A stretch of DNA of 55,931 nt, taken from Eubacteriales bacterium. GTDB taxonomy: Bacteria; Bacillota_A; Clostridia; Lachnospirales; Lachnospiraceae. Numbering within the stretch: the stretch's first letter is position 1; each line of letters opens with the position of its first letter. The DNA lies in NCBI GenBank assembly GCA_030533315.1, contig JAUNJL010000010.1, positions 1 to 55,931 of the forward strand. Reading direction: 5' to 3'. Below, one piece after another: positions 34,497 to 42,938 of this stretch. The notes beneath the pieces are model-generated. The model searched no databases. It was not told the origin of the DNA and was given only the letters and a program-made list of their open reading frames with translations. Both the position numbers and the translations under genes were made by a program.

Positions 34497-36440
34497 TTAA
34501 ACCTCCTGATAATGAGTGCCGGCAGGTCCTCTTCGGAGAAAAAGCCCGAAGAGAAGAGACATGCTGTACACGATGGGAAAGGTGTACCTGGGGCAGCCGT
34601 ACGCCGCAGGCCCCACAAAGGTGATGGCCAGGGTGAGAAGGGCGGGAACGCACAGCATCAGGTACCGGTAATCTTTGTCAAAAAATGCGTATGCACAGAG
34701 GGCAAACAAAAGAAAAACATAAAAGCCCTGGTTCGCCAAAAGTCCCACCACCGGCAGGTAAATAAAGTAGTGATAGTAAAGCGAAAGGTTTTTGTTCAAA
34801 AGCTCATGGAGAGGGGACCTTTCTTTGGAGACACTGGAAAAATCTGCGGTGGGGCATTCCAGGAGAAGCTTGCTGATGGAACGGTAGTACCGGGTATTGT
34901 AGGTCAAGGGACTGAACAGGCAGTAGTTTTGGGCGAGGGTGGCGCTGATGCAGTCGTCGGGGTAGGCCCGGACCAGCTGAAGCCAGGCGGCCAGAAAGCG
35001 TTTGATGTCCGAAGGGGAGGAGGCCTGAAAGCCCCGCTTGATACGGTCATAGCGGTAGGGATCGTAGAGCCTTCGGTATTCCTTTCGCTCCCAGGAAAGG
35101 GCGGCCCGGATCCCTGCGTAGACCTCATCGCTGATCTCATCCCCGTGGCGGGCAAGGCACCGTGCGGTCTGCTGCAGCGGCAGGGCCAGGAAGGCCCTGG
35201 TGGAGACGTTTTCGGCATGGTGCCGCTTTTCCAGGTACTCCTGGTTGGCCTTGCCTGCGCAGAAGGGCAAAAATATGGCAAGGATCACCAGGAGGGCGGG
35301 GAGGAGCCGGTTCTTTTTTTGAAAAAGCAAAAAAATCTCCCGGAGGGTGACCAGGAACAGGACCGCCAGTATGATGAAAAACCCGTTGTAACGAAAAAAG
35401 GTGCCCAGGACCCCGATGGCGGTGAGGAGCAGGTGCCTTGGGGAGCGGCGGAAGGTCTCCGGCAGGAACAGGCAGCAGGCCAGCTGATCCACCAGCAGCA
35501 GAAGGGCGGTGCAGTACAGAGTGTCCTGGACCACCACGGAGGAGTACCCTGCAAATACGGGAAGGATGCAGAACAGCCCCAGGGTAAGGGCGATGAACCA
35601 CCGGTGGATGTGCAGCTGATCCATGACCTGGATCGTATAGGCCAGAACCAGGAGCATGGCCGCCGTCTGGAGCAGGATAAAAAGGAACAGCCCGTACCTG
35701 GGATCTCCCAGGGCGAAGCCCACGTCCGTGCACCTTCCCAGGATGCGGGAAAGGATCAGGGGATGCTGGGTGGTGTAGGGGATGGCGCCGTAATACCGAA
35801 GGAGGCCGTTGGAGGCGTCCACGGTCACGGCCCCGGGAAACTGCAGGAGGGTCTGGGGGATCCACAAAAGGGTCAGAACCAGCAGCGCCCTGGCAAAAAG
35901 GTTCCCCCGGAAGAGGAAGGCGAAGACCCGGTCCTCAAGGCGCTTTGCCCGTCCCTTCTGAAAAAGCCGCTGGGAGGCTGCCGTCCTTTGCCGGATGACA
36001 TCCAGGGCCAAAAAGCCGTAGGAGAAAAGGAAGAAGCCGCCTGCAAACACCAGGAGGCTCCTGCTCCAGTTGCCATGGATCCTCTGGAAACGGAAAAATC
36101 CGATGGTGGATCCGGTGGAAAAATAAATACCGGCCACGGAGATCAGAGAAAACAGGGAGCTGATGAGGGCGATCCATATTTTCTCCCAGAAGGAAAACAG
36201 GGCGGCGGATTTTTTGGATACCATATAAAAGAATAAAAACACACACACAAAGGTGAGGCCGTCGAGAAGTATGGCCGCAATCCTGGGGAAGGTCACATCC
36301 ATGCTGGAAGAAAGGCTGTACAGGTAGGAGTTCGGGTCAGGGAAAAGGAGGAGCCGTTTTTTTACAACACGGCTGGTGAGAAAAAAATAGGCCAGGACGG
36401 TATATAAGAATATAAAAGGACGCTTTTTGGATAAATACAT
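34497..36440 (-). CDS. Large GT-C-like membrane protein (DUF6020 type)
   Basis: 647 residues with a dozen or more hydrophobic helices and extracytoplasmic loops. The pattern FPGAVTVDASNGLLRYYG ... YTTQHPLILSRILG, and the later RYNGFFIILAVL, match the DUF6020 family as I know it, thought to be a GT-C-fold glycosyltransferase using lipid-linked sugar donors. The GtrB-like enzyme coded divergently at 36782 could supply that donor. The ATG at 36440 has no good ribosome binding site: AAAGGAG (36472-36478) instead precedes another ATG at 36466, which opens a 34-codon ORF overlapping the start; a TGA four codons upstream rules out a longer protein. Confidence 0.82.
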   Translation of the reverse strand: MYLSKKRPFIFLYTVLAYFFLTSRVVKKRLLLFPDPNSYLYSLSSSMDVTFPRIAAILLDGLTFVCVFLFFYMVSKKSAALFSFWEKIWIALISSLFSLISVAGIYFSTGSTIGFFRFQRIHGNWSRSLLVFAGGFFLFSYGFLALDVIRQRTAASQRLFQKGRAKRLEDRVFAFLFRGNLFARALLVLTLLWIPQTLLQFPGAVTVDASNGLLRYYGAIPYTTQHPLILSRILGRCTDVGFALGDPRYGLFLFILLQTAAMLLVLAYTIQVMDQLHIHRWFIALTLGLFCILPVFAGYSSVVVQDTLYCTALLLLVDQLACCLFLPETFRRSPRHLLLTAIGVLGTFFRYNGFFIILAVLFLVTLREIFLLFQKKNRLLPALLVILAIFLPFCAGKANQEYLEKRHHAENVSTRAFLALPLQQTARCLARHGDEISDEVYAGIRAALSWERKEYRRLYDPYRYDRIKRGFQASSPSDIKRFLAAWLQLVRAYPDDCISATLAQNYCLFSPLTYNTRYYRSISKLLLECPTADFSSVSKERSPLHELLNKNLSLYYHYFIYLPVVGLLANQGFYVFLLFALCAYAFFDKDYRYLMLCVPALLTLAITFVGPAAYGCPRYTFPIVYSMSLLFGLFLRRGPAGTHYQEV

Positions 36441-36502
36441 GGCACTTTTTCATACGGGAACCGCATGGAGACTCCTTTCGCTGGGATTGATCTTGCATAT
36501 AG

Positions 36503-36531
36503 AATATATCATAGAAAGAGGTGGGGGTCAA
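36503..36531 (-). promoter_or_regulatory. Promoter of minus-strand polysaccharide operon
   Basis: On the minus strand TTGACC (36526-36531), 17 bases, TATATT (36503-36508). It would drive 34497-36440 and probably the four genes beyond. The 36441-36781 gap otherwise holds only the divergent plus-strand promoter. Confidence 0.75.
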
Positions 36532-36676
36532 AAGGTATTTTCTGCTGATTTTGTCTCATTTTATTCAGGGGAACGCCGCCTCTTTTGGGAGGTGCTGGGC
36601 AGTGGAAAGAGTGTGGGAATTTTAGTGGGTGAAGCAGGATGCTGTGGTCTTATCAATAAAAAATGGACGAAAATTC

Positions 36677-36705
36677 TTGACATACATGGAAAAAAAGGTT
36701 AGAAA
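36677..36705 (+). promoter_or_regulatory. Promoter of GtrB-like glycosyltransferase
   Basis: Consensus TTGACA (36677-36682), 17 bases, TAGAAA (36700-36705). A TATTAT at 36707-36712 is an alternative -10 with a poor spacing. It lies about 80 bases before the start at 36782. Confidence 0.6.
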
Positions 36706-36781
36706 ATATTATATATGTACGTATGGGAAAGAGGAGGGCCTGTCTCGGGGACGGGCTGATAAAAGTGACGGAGGTTTGAGA

Positions 36782-37738
36782 ATGGCAGATAAAATAGCGG
36801 TTTTGATTCCCTGCTATAATGAGAGTGCGTCCATCGAGAAGGTGGTTCGGGATATGAAGCAGGCTCTTCCAGAGGCGGTGATCTATGTTTATGACAACAA
36901 TTCCTCGGACGGGACGGACGAGCTTGCCAGGCGGGCGGGGGCCGTGGTCCGATATGAGAGGCAGCAGGGAAAGGGCAACGTGATCCGCAGCATGTTCCGG
37001 GACATTGACGCCCAGTGCTACCTTATGGTGGACGGGGACGACACCTACCCGGCGGAGTATGCCAGGGAGATGTGCAGGAAGGTTTTGGAGGAGGGGACGG
37101 ACATGGTGGTAGGCGACCGCCTTTCTTCCACATATTTTATGGAAAACAAAAGGCCTTTCCACAACTTTGGCAATTCCATAGTCAGGGGCAGCATCAACCG
37201 GCTTTTTGGAAGCGACATTAAGGATATTATGACGGGTTACCGGGCCATGAGCTATCTTTTTGTGAAGACCTTCCCGGTGCTGTCCAAGAATTTTGAGATC
37301 GAGACGGAGATGACCATCCATGCCATCGACAAAAACATGCAGGTGGACAACGTGATCGTGGATTACAGGGACCGCCAGGAGGGGAGCGAGTCCAAGCTGA
37401 ATACCTACACGGACGGCTTCAAGGTGATCCGAACCATCATCCGAATGTACAAGGATTACCGTCCCTTCCAGTTCTTTTCCGCCATTGCGGTGGTTTTGCT
37501 CCTGGCGGGGATTGGCTTTTTTATTCCCATCCTCTCCAAGTATTTCCGCATGGGCGTGGTTACCAAGATCCCCAGCCTGATCGTGATCTGCTTTGTGATC
37601 CTCACGGCTATCATCTGCCTGTTTTCCGGGATCATCCTCTCCACCCTGGTGCAGCAGCACAAGCAGATTTTTGAGTTCCAGCTGCAGCAGGCGGCGGTGC
37701 GCTTTCGCCAGCTCTTTTCGGAGGAGGACGAAGGATAA
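36782..37738 (+). CDS. GtrB/dolichol-phosphate-mannose-synthase-like glycosyltransferase
   Basis: 318-residue enzyme with an N-terminal GT2 domain (IAVLIPCYNESASIEKVVRDM, YDNNSSDGT, LMVDGDDTYPAEYA, TGYRAMSYLFVK) and two C-terminal membrane helices (FFSAIAVVLLLAGIGFFIP and SLIVICFVILTAIICLFSGI). It probably loads a sugar onto polyprenyl phosphate for use outside the membrane, a natural partner for the divergently coded GT-C-like protein at 34497. GGAGG lies eight bases before ATG 36782; the longer frame upstream includes promoter sequence. Confidence 0.9.
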   Translation: MADKIAVLIPCYNESASIEKVVRDMKQALPEAVIYVYDNNSSDGTDELARRAGAVVRYERQQGKGNVIRSMFRDIDAQCYLMVDGDDTYPAEYAREMCRKVLEEGTDMVVGDRLSSTYFMENKRPFHNFGNSIVRGSINRLFGSDIKDIMTGYRAMSYLFVKTFPVLSKNFEIETEMTIHAIDKNMQVDNVIVDYRDRQEGSESKLNTYTDGFKVIRTIIRMYKDYRPFQFFSAIAVVLLLAGIGFFIPILSKYFRMGVVTKIPSLIVICFVILTAIICLFSGIILSTLVQQHKQIFEFQLQQAAVRFRQLFSEEDEG

Positions 37739-37824
37739 GGCACAGGCGGCAAAGGGCGGTCTGTGCGGGCTTTTCGGCCTGCGGTTTTTTGAAAAAAAAC
37801 AGGGCGGTTTTGTGGGAAAAAGGC

Positions 37825-37874
37825 TTGACTTCCATGGTGCAGGTATGGTACACTTGACGGGCGACATGGAAGTT
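37825..37874 (+). promoter_or_regulatory. Promoter of rpmG-secE-nusG-rplKA, with inverted repeat
   Basis: TTGACT (37825-37830), 18 bases, and TACACT (37849-37854) preceded by TGG form an extended -10 promoter. ACTTCCATG (37828-37836) and CATGGAAGT (37866-37874) are exact reverse complements that bracket the -10 region and start site, which could be an operator or an early RNA hairpin arm. Confidence 0.65.
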
Positions 37875-37976
37875 AGGTCTTTTTTTTATGCCCGAAAATA
37901 ACAGCGGATATGGAGCTTCCCCGGGAGGCTCAGGGCGAAAAGGACCGTGCAAATGAATACACTGGAGGTGGAAGTT

Positions 37977-38126
37977 GTGCGCGTTAAGATTACATTAGCA
38001 TGTACGGAGTGCAAGCAGCGGAACTACAATATGACAAAGGAAAAGAAGAACCATCCGGAGAGAATGGAGACCAAGAAATATTGTAAATTCTGCCGGAAGC
38101 ACACTATGCACAAGGAAACGAAGTAG
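37977..38126 (+). CDS. rpmG: 50S ribosomal protein L33
   Basis: 49 residues, the normal length. The sequence starts [17 protein letters not shown] and has the second cysteine pair CKFC, so this is the zinc-binding form. It starts with GTG, placed by GGAGGTG at 37964-37970 six bases upstream; an in-frame ATG at 37953 would add eight residues not found in L33. First gene of the secE-nusG-rplKA operon. Confidence 0.95.
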   Translation: MRVKITLACTECKQRNYNMTKEKKNHPERMETKKYCKFCRKHTMHKETK

Positions 38127-38151
38127 TCACATCAGATTGCGAGGTTAGGCT

Positions 38152-38367
38152 ATGCAAGAAATGGAAAAATCTGCTGGCAAGGGCAAGAGCCAGAAGAAGA
38201 ACTGGTTTCAGGGCGTGAAGACTGAATTCAGCAAGATCGTCTGGACGGACCGGGACACTTTGATCAAGCAGACCGTCGTAGTCGTGATCGTTACCATCCT
38301 GCTGGGTGTGGTCATCAGCGTGATGGACGCAGGCATTCTGGAAGGTATCAACCTTTTACTAAAGTAG
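38152..38367 (+). CDS. secE: Preprotein translocase subunit SecE
   Basis: 71-residue single-span membrane protein: basic N-terminus, the conserved FSKIVWTDRDTLIKQT segment and one membrane helix (VVVIVTILLGVVISVMDAGI). It clamps SecY in the translocon. Its position between rpmG and nusG is the standard bacterial order. Confidence 0.96.
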   Translation: MQEMEKSAGKGKSQKKNWFQGVKTEFSKIVWTDRDTLIKQTVVVVIVTILLGVVISVMDAGILEGINLLLK

Positions 38368-38386
38368 ACAAGGACAAGGAGATCGT

Positions 38387-38902
38387 ATGTCAGAAGCAAA
38401 ATGGTACGTTGTCCATACCTATTCCGGGTATGAGAACAAGGTAAAAGCCAATATTGAAAAGACTATCGAGAACAGACATCTGGAGGATCAGATTCTGGAA
38501 GTCCGCGTGCCGCTGCAGGATGTTGTGGAAATGAAGAACGGGACCGCAAAGCAGGTCCAGAAAAAAATGTTTCCTGGCTACGTGCTGATCAACATGGTGA
38601 TGAACGACGATACCTGGTATGTGGTGAGAAATACCAGGGGCGTGACCGGATTCGTGGGACCGGGCTCCAAGCCGGTACCCCTGACTGAAGAGGAAATGCA
38701 GCCGCTGGGCATCCGCAAGGAGAACGTTCAGGTGGATTTCGCAGAGGGAGACATGGTGGTCGTGACAGGAGGCGCCTGGAAGGATACCACGGGCGTTGTT
38801 TCTGCGATCAATCTGCAGAAGCAGTCGGTGACCATCAATGTAGAGCTGTTCGGCCGCGAGACGCCGGTGGAAATCAGTTTCGCAGAAATCAAGAAAATGT
38901 AA
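38387..38902 (+). CDS. nusG: Transcription termination/antitermination factor NusG
   Basis: 171-residue cytoplasmic factor that binds RNA polymerase. The N-terminal NGN domain (WYVVHTYSGYENKVKANIEK, FPGYVLINMVMND, VGPGSKPVPL) and the C-terminal KOW domain (FAEGDMVVVTGGAWKDTTGVV) are complete. It lies 19 bases after secE. Confidence 0.97.
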   Translation: MSEAKWYVVHTYSGYENKVKANIEKTIENRHLEDQILEVRVPLQDVVEMKNGTAKQVQKKMFPGYVLINMVMNDDTWYVVRNTRGVTGFVGPGSKPVPLTEEEMQPLGIRKENVQVDFAEGDMVVVTGGAWKDTTGVVSAINLQKQSVTINVELFGRETPVEISFAEIKKM

Positions 38903-38927
38903 CAGATCTAAGGTAACACACAATATC

Positions 38928-38957
38928 GTGGGAGGGACATACCCCCGCCAATACCAC
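38928..38957 (+). promoter_or_regulatory. L1-binding-site mimic in rplK leader
   Basis: GTGGGAGGG (38928-38936) and AATACCAC (38950-38957) reproduce the two strands of the 23S rRNA site for protein L1 (GGUGGGAGG ... GAAAUACCACC). The RNA would fold into the same hairpin and let L1 repress its own operon. AGGAGG follows within three bases, so binding would block the ribosome binding site of rplK. Confidence 0.82.
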
Positions 38958-38973
38958 ATAGGAGGTGCCGAAA

Positions 38974-39399
38974 ATGGCAAAGAAAGTAACAGGATATATC
39001 AAATTACAGATCCCCGCTGGCAAAGCAACCCCAGCACCACCAGTAGGTCCGGCTCTTGGACAGCACGGTGTGAACATCGTACAGTTTACAAAAGAGTTCA
39101 ATGCAAGGACAGCAGACCAGGGCGATCTGATCATCCCGGTTGTGATCACTGTTTACGCAGACAGAAGTTTCAGCTTCATAACCAAAACTCCGCCGGCAGC
39201 CGTTCTTCTGAAGAAGGCCGCAAACATCAAGTCCGGTTCCGGAGCACCCAATAAGACAAAGGTTGGCAAGGTCACCAAGGCCCAGGTTCAGGAGATCGCA
39301 GAGACAAAGATGAAGGACCTGAACGCCGCATCCTTGGAGGCTGCCATGAGCATGATCGCAGGCACCGCAAGAAGCATGGGGATCGAGGTTGTTGACTGA
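38974..39399 (+). CDS. rplK: 50S ribosomal protein L11
   Basis: 141 residues, the standard length, from ATG 38974, which follows AGGAGGTG; three upstream codons of the longer frame lie within the ribosome binding region. The sequence [33 protein letters not shown] is canonical. L11 sits at the GTPase centre of the large subunit. Confidence 0.97.
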   Translation: MAKKVTGYIKLQIPAGKATPAPPVGPALGQHGVNIVQFTKEFNARTADQGDLIIPVVITVYADRSFSFITKTPPAAVLLKKAANIKSGSGAPNKTKVGKVTKAQVQEIAETKMKDLNAASLEAAMSMIAGTARSMGIEVVD

Positions 39400-39440
39400 C
39401 GCTTCCTTACCCCAGTAAGTTGATGGATCACAGATAGAGA

Positions 39441-39469
39441 GTGGGAGGGCTTTTCCCCGCAAATACCAC
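39441..39469 (+). promoter_or_regulatory. Second L1-binding-site mimic, in rplA leader
   Basis: GTGGGAGGG (39441-39449) and AAATACCAC (39461-39469) repeat the motif found before rplK, again directly followed by AGGAGG. The loop sequences differ, but both strands of the L1 site are conserved, so each gene seems to have its own control site. Confidence 0.82.
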
Positions 39470-39483
39470 AGGAGGTTATAGAA

Positions 39484-40176
39484 ATGAAACGAGGAAAGAA
39501 ATACGTGGAGGCTGCCAAGGCAGTGGACCGCGCAACATTATATGATACCGCTGAGGCAATCAGCTTAGTAAAGAAGGCCGCAGTTGCAAAGTTTGACGAG
39601 ACCATCGAGGCTCATATCCGCACGGGCTGTGATGGACGTCACGCAGACCAGCAGATCCGCGGTGCAGTAGTTCTGCCCCACGGAACTGGTAAGACCGTTC
39701 GCGTTCTTGTTTTCGCAAAGGATGCGAAGGCTGACGAGGCGAAAGCAGCAGGGGCTGAGTTCGTTGGAGCAGAGGAGCTGATCCCCAGGATCCAGAACGA
39801 GGGCTGGCTGGACTTTGACGTGGTTGTGGCAACCCCGGACATGATGGGCGTTGTTGGACGTCTGGGCCGTGTACTTGGACCGAAGGGTCTGATGCCAAAC
39901 CCCAAAGCTGGTACGGTGACCATGGACGTTACCAAGGCGGTGCAGGATATCAAGGCTGGTAAGATCGAGTACCGTCTTGACAAGACCAATATTATCCATG
40001 TTCCCATCGGTAAGGCTTCCTTTACCGAGGAGCAGTTAAGCGACAACTTCCAGACGCTGATCGGAGCTATTTTGAAGGCTAGACCAAGCACCCTGAAGGG
40101 CCAGTTCTTAAGAAGCGTGACCATCGCTCCTACCATGGGCCCTGGCGTAAGGATCAACCCGATGAAATTAGCTTAA
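39484..40176 (+). CDS. rplA: 50S ribosomal protein L1
   Basis: 230-residue protein with canonical [64 protein letters not shown] and [21 protein letters not shown] segments. It is both a stalk protein and, in most bacteria, the translational repressor of its own operon. It is followed by a hairpin and an unrelated carboxypeptidase gene instead of rplJ-rplL. Confidence 0.97.
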   Translation: MKRGKKYVEAAKAVDRATLYDTAEAISLVKKAAVAKFDETIEAHIRTGCDGRHADQQIRGAVVLPHGTGKTVRVLVFAKDAKADEAKAAGAEFVGAEELIPRIQNEGWLDFDVVVATPDMMGVVGRLGRVLGPKGLMPNPKAGTVTMDVTKAVQDIKAGKIEYRLDKTNIIHVPIGKASFTEEQLSDNFQTLIGAILKARPSTLKGQFLRSVTIAPTMGPGVRINPMKLA

Positions 40177-40190
40177 TAGATGACAGGAAG

Positions 40191-40220
40191 GGGCATTCGT
40201 CTTTGGGCGGATGCCCTTTT
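40191..40220 (+). terminator. Terminator after rplA
   Basis: GGGCATTCGT (40191-40200) pairs with GCGGATGCCC (40207-40216) using two wobbles, followed by four T. It overlaps the approach to the next ribosome binding site (AGGAGG at about 40225). Confidence 0.75.
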
Positions 40221-40234
40221 GCATAGGAGGATTT

Positions 40235-41215
40235 ATGGCGGGACGCAGAAGACCTGCGGGGAGCAGAAGAAAAAAGAAAAACAACACAAGACGGATGCTG
40301 GTCTGTGTCCTGGCGGAGTTTTTGGTGCTGTTGATCCTGGCGGCGGCCATGAGCTGGCAGCGGGGCCTGGGGGCATGGGTGGAAAATCTTTCCGGCCTGT
40401 TTGACAGGCCGGTGGTGAAGGAGCTGTCCCTGACCGGGCTCAAAAGCACAAATGCTCTTTTGATGGATGGAAGAAGCGGAAAGGTGATTGGAAGTCTGGA
40501 GGGGGAGGCGGCCATTTATCCGGCCTCCATGACCAAGATCATGACGGCCGTGACCGCCATCGAGGAGCTTTCCAGTCTGGAAAGGGAGATCACCTTGAGC
40601 CAGGAGATGTTTGACGGCCTGTACGAACAGGGGGCTACCCAGGCGGGCTTTCAGCCGGGGGAGACGGTGCGGGCCCTGGACCTTCTCTATGGGGCGATGC
40701 TCCCCTCCGGTGCGGAATGCTGCATTGCCCTGGCGGAGGATATCTCCGGCTCAGAGGCGGCCTTTGTGGAAAAGATGAACAAAAAGGCGAAGCGCCTGGG
40801 GATGAAGAAGACGAACTTTTGCAATACCACAGGTCTTCACGATCCAGATCACTACAGCTCCGCCTACGACATGGCGCTGCTTTTGCGCTATGCCCTTCAC
40901 AATACCACCTTTCGGGAGATCGCAGGAAGCCAGTGGCATTCCACACCGGCCACCAACGTCCATCCCGACGGGATCACCTATTACAATACCATGTTTAAGA
41001 ACATGTCCACCACCCACGTGAACGGGGGCGAGATATTGGGAGGGAAAACCGGCTATACCGGGGAGGCGGGCCACTGTCTGGCCAGCTACGCCCAGATCCA
41101 GGGGAGAGAGTACATCCTGGTCACGGCCGGGGCCCCGGCGGACGCCACGGGCATTCCCCACATTCAGGACGCATACACCGTGTACAACCGTCTTGGGACG
41201 GCGGCGCAAAAATAA
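40235..41215 (+). CDS. D-alanyl-D-alanine carboxypeptidase (peptidase S11)
   Basis: 326-residue penicillin-binding protein that trims the terminal D-Ala of peptidoglycan stem peptides. Basic N-terminus, one membrane helix (MLVCVLAEFLVLLILAAAM), then an extracellular S11 domain: the SMTK active-site motif (PASMTKIMTAV), LPSGAECC where the second SxN motif normally lies (Asn replaced by Ala, a change I have seen in related clostridial enzymes) and KTGYTGEAG. ATG 40235 follows TAGGAGGATTT; the in-frame ATG at 40211 lies inside the rplA terminator. Confidence 0.9.
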   Translation: MAGRRRPAGSRRKKKNNTRRMLVCVLAEFLVLLILAAAMSWQRGLGAWVENLSGLFDRPVVKELSLTGLKSTNALLMDGRSGKVIGSLEGEAAIYPASMTKIMTAVTAIEELSSLEREITLSQEMFDGLYEQGATQAGFQPGETVRALDLLYGAMLPSGAECCIALAEDISGSEAAFVEKMNKKAKRLGMKKTNFCNTTGLHDPDHYSSAYDMALLLRYALHNTTFREIAGSQWHSTPATNVHPDGITYYNTMFKNMSTTHVNGGEILGGKTGYTGEAGHCLASYAQIQGREYILVTAGAPADATGIPHIQDAYTVYNRLGTAAQK

Positions 41216-41238
41216 AAGGCTTGATGATCCCACAAATA

Positions 41239-41270
41239 AAAGGCGGGCAGCCCTGGGGCTGCCCGCCTTT
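41239..41270. terminator. Bidirectional terminator between carboxypeptidase and rubrerythrin
   Basis: AAAGGCGGGCAGCCC and GGGCTGCCCGCCTTT form a 15-bp perfect stem around TG. Downstream 41276-41393 shows no further feature I can name. Confidence 0.9.
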
Positions 41271-41393
41271 CGCATAAGAAAAAGATGTGAAGGGATCACA
41301 TGAAATCCCCTAGATCCTGTAGATCTCGTTCCTATTGTCTGCATATCTGTAAATCAGAGCTGCAGGTGAGGCTGAAAAAGAATTGCGGAGGGA

Positions 41394-41930
41394 TCAATAA
41401 TTCTCCACTTTTCTCTCGAAGTAAGCTCTTGGATGTGCACATACGGGACACACCTCGGGAGCCTCCTCCGCATTGTGGACATATCCGCAGTTGCGGCACT
41501 TCCATCCAAGAGGAGCGTCGCCCTTGAAGGTCTTGTCTGCCTTGTAGGACTCCAGAAGCTTCAGATAGCGTCTCTCATGAGCGGCCTCCACTCTGGCAAC
41601 ACCCTCGAATTTCACGGCCAGATCCTCAAAGCCCTCCTCACGGGCCTCTCTTGCCATGCGGGCATACATATCGGTCCACTCGAAGTTCTCTCCGGCAGCG
41701 GCATCGGTAAGGTTGGTCTCCACGTCATGGATGCCGTGGAACTCCTTGAACCACATCTTCGCATGCTCCTTCTCCTGATCGGCGGTCTCCAGATACAGGG
41801 CGGCAAGCTGCTCGTAGCCGGCCTTCTTCGCTGCGGATGCGTAATATGTGTATTTGTTGCGTGCCTCAGACTCTCCGGCAAATGCGTCCATAAGATTCTT
41901 CTCTGTTTTTGTTCCTGCGTACTTAGACAT
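41394..41930 (-). CDS. rbr: Rubrerythrin
   Basis: 178-residue cytoplasmic peroxidase with an N-terminal diiron four-helix domain (DAFAGESEARNKYTYYA, ETADQEKEHAKMW, VEAAHERRYLKLL) and a C-terminal rubredoxin-like FeS4 domain (WKCRNCGYVHNAEEAPEVCPVC). It reduces hydrogen peroxide to water and protects anaerobes from oxygen. A consensus promoter and a PerR-like box lie directly upstream, so it should be derepressed by peroxide. Confidence 0.96.
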   Translation of the reverse strand: MSKYAGTKTEKNLMDAFAGESEARNKYTYYASAAKKAGYEQLAALYLETADQEKEHAKMWFKEFHGIHDVETNLTDAAAGENFEWTDMYARMAREAREEGFEDLAVKFEGVARVEAAHERRYLKLLESYKADKTFKGDAPLGWKCRNCGYVHNAEEAPEVCPVCAHPRAYFERKVENY

Positions 41931-41993
41931 AACATACCTCCTAGTGAATGATTCGATTTAGGTAAAGGCAGAAGCTTCTGCCAAAATAATATT

Positions 41994-42044
41994 AGTAATC
42001 ATTACTGATATTGTTATTATAGGATATGGGATGGGATATGTCAA
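41994..42044 (-). promoter_or_regulatory. rbr promoter with PerR-like box
   Basis: On the minus strand TTGACA (42039-42044), 17 bases, TATAAT (42016-42021), then the palindrome AGTAAT-N-ATTACT (41994-42006) at the transcription start. Repression by the Fur/PerR protein at 47089 is inferred because the same box lies at its own promoter. Confidence 0.85.
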
Positions 42045-42097
42045 GTAAAATATAAAACTTTTTTGCAAAACCTGAAAAAATTTGTTACGGCCTACAG

Positions 42098-42120
42098 GCC
42101 CCCCCGCCGGAGGCGGAGCC
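42098..42120 (-). terminator. Possible terminator after yjiL-like gene
   Basis: On the minus strand GGCTCCGCC (42112-42120) can pair with GGCGGGGGGGCC (42098-42109); a run of six T follows about 20 bases later. Weak evidence. Confidence 0.4.
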
Positions 42121-42128
42121 TTCTGAGG

Positions 42129-42863
42129 CTACAGCAGGGCCGCCCCGATGGCTCCAGCGTACTGAGACAAAGGATCCGTGTGGACGGGGAGCTGCAGGTA
42201 CTGGGAAAGGGCCTGGCAGAAGCAGCGGCAGCCGGCAAGGCCGCCGGTGAAGAAGACAGGCCCGATGGGATTTATCTTCTTTGCGAAATAGGCGGTGCGC
42301 TTGCAGATGGCGTGGATCATTCCCATGGCGATGGAGCCGGGATCGGCGCCCTCCGCAAGGAGGCTGATGATCTCGCTTTCCGCAAAGACGGTACACATGC
42401 TGGTGACGGGAATGGGAGATCTGCCCTCCACGAAGGCGTCCAGCCCCTCCATGGGGACCTCCATGATCCGCATCATCATTTCTACAAAACGGCCGGTTCC
42501 GGCGGCACATTTATCATTCATGAGAAAATCGGTGACTCGCCCGCCCTGGCCCAGGAGCATGACCTTGCAGTCCTGCCCGCCGATGTCGATGACGCTTCGC
42601 GCACCCTCCAGAAGCCAGGCGGCACCCTTTCCGTGACAGGTGATCTCCGTCACCTTTTTGTCCGCCTGGGAGAGCAGGGCCCTCCCGTAGCCGGTGGTGA
42701 CCACCCGGTCGGCCCCCTCCCCCGAAAGCCTCTGGTAAACCTCCTGTATGCTGTCGCCCGGCCTTGCGGAGGTGGGGATCAGGCAGCGCTTGGTGAGCTG
42801 CCCATCCTCCATGAGGACTCCCTTGGTGGTGGTGGAGCCGGAATCAATTCCAATGGTACGCAT
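42129..42863 (-). CDS. 2-Hydroxyacyl-CoA dehydratase activase-type ATPase (YjiL-like)
   Basis: 244-residue ASKHA-fold ATPase (GIDSGSTTTKGVLM, DIGGQDCKVM, FFTGGLAG). The cysteines in MNDKCAAGTGRF and VTSMCTVFAESEI bind a 4Fe-4S cluster at the dimer interface. Such activases use ATP to push a low-potential electron into a partner iron-sulfur dehydratase-type protein. The partner is the gene just upstream at 42939. Length and sequence agree with the pair YjiM/YjiL of Escherichia coli as I remember it. Confidence 0.92.
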   Translation of the reverse strand: MRTIGIDSGSTTTKGVLMEDGQLTKRCLIPTSARPGDSIQEVYQRLSGEGADRVVTTGYGRALLSQADKKVTEITCHGKGAAWLLEGARSVIDIGGQDCKVMLLGQGGRVTDFLMNDKCAAGTGRFVEMMMRIMEVPMEGLDAFVEGRSPIPVTSMCTVFAESEIISLLAEGADPGSIAMGMIHAICKRTAYFAKKINPIGPVFFTGGLAGCRCFCQALSQYLQLPVHTDPLSQYAGAIGAALL

Positions 42864-42938
42864 AATTCCTCCTTGGTGATGTTCCCATCCTTCTCCAGGG
42901 AGAGGAACGGGAGATCTGAAGCGGGCTCTTTTCCCTTA

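Noticed and set aside
34512..36236. 574-codon plus-strand frame
   Set aside because: Antisense to the GT-C-like membrane protein; composition rich in Gly, Gln and Lys with no domain.
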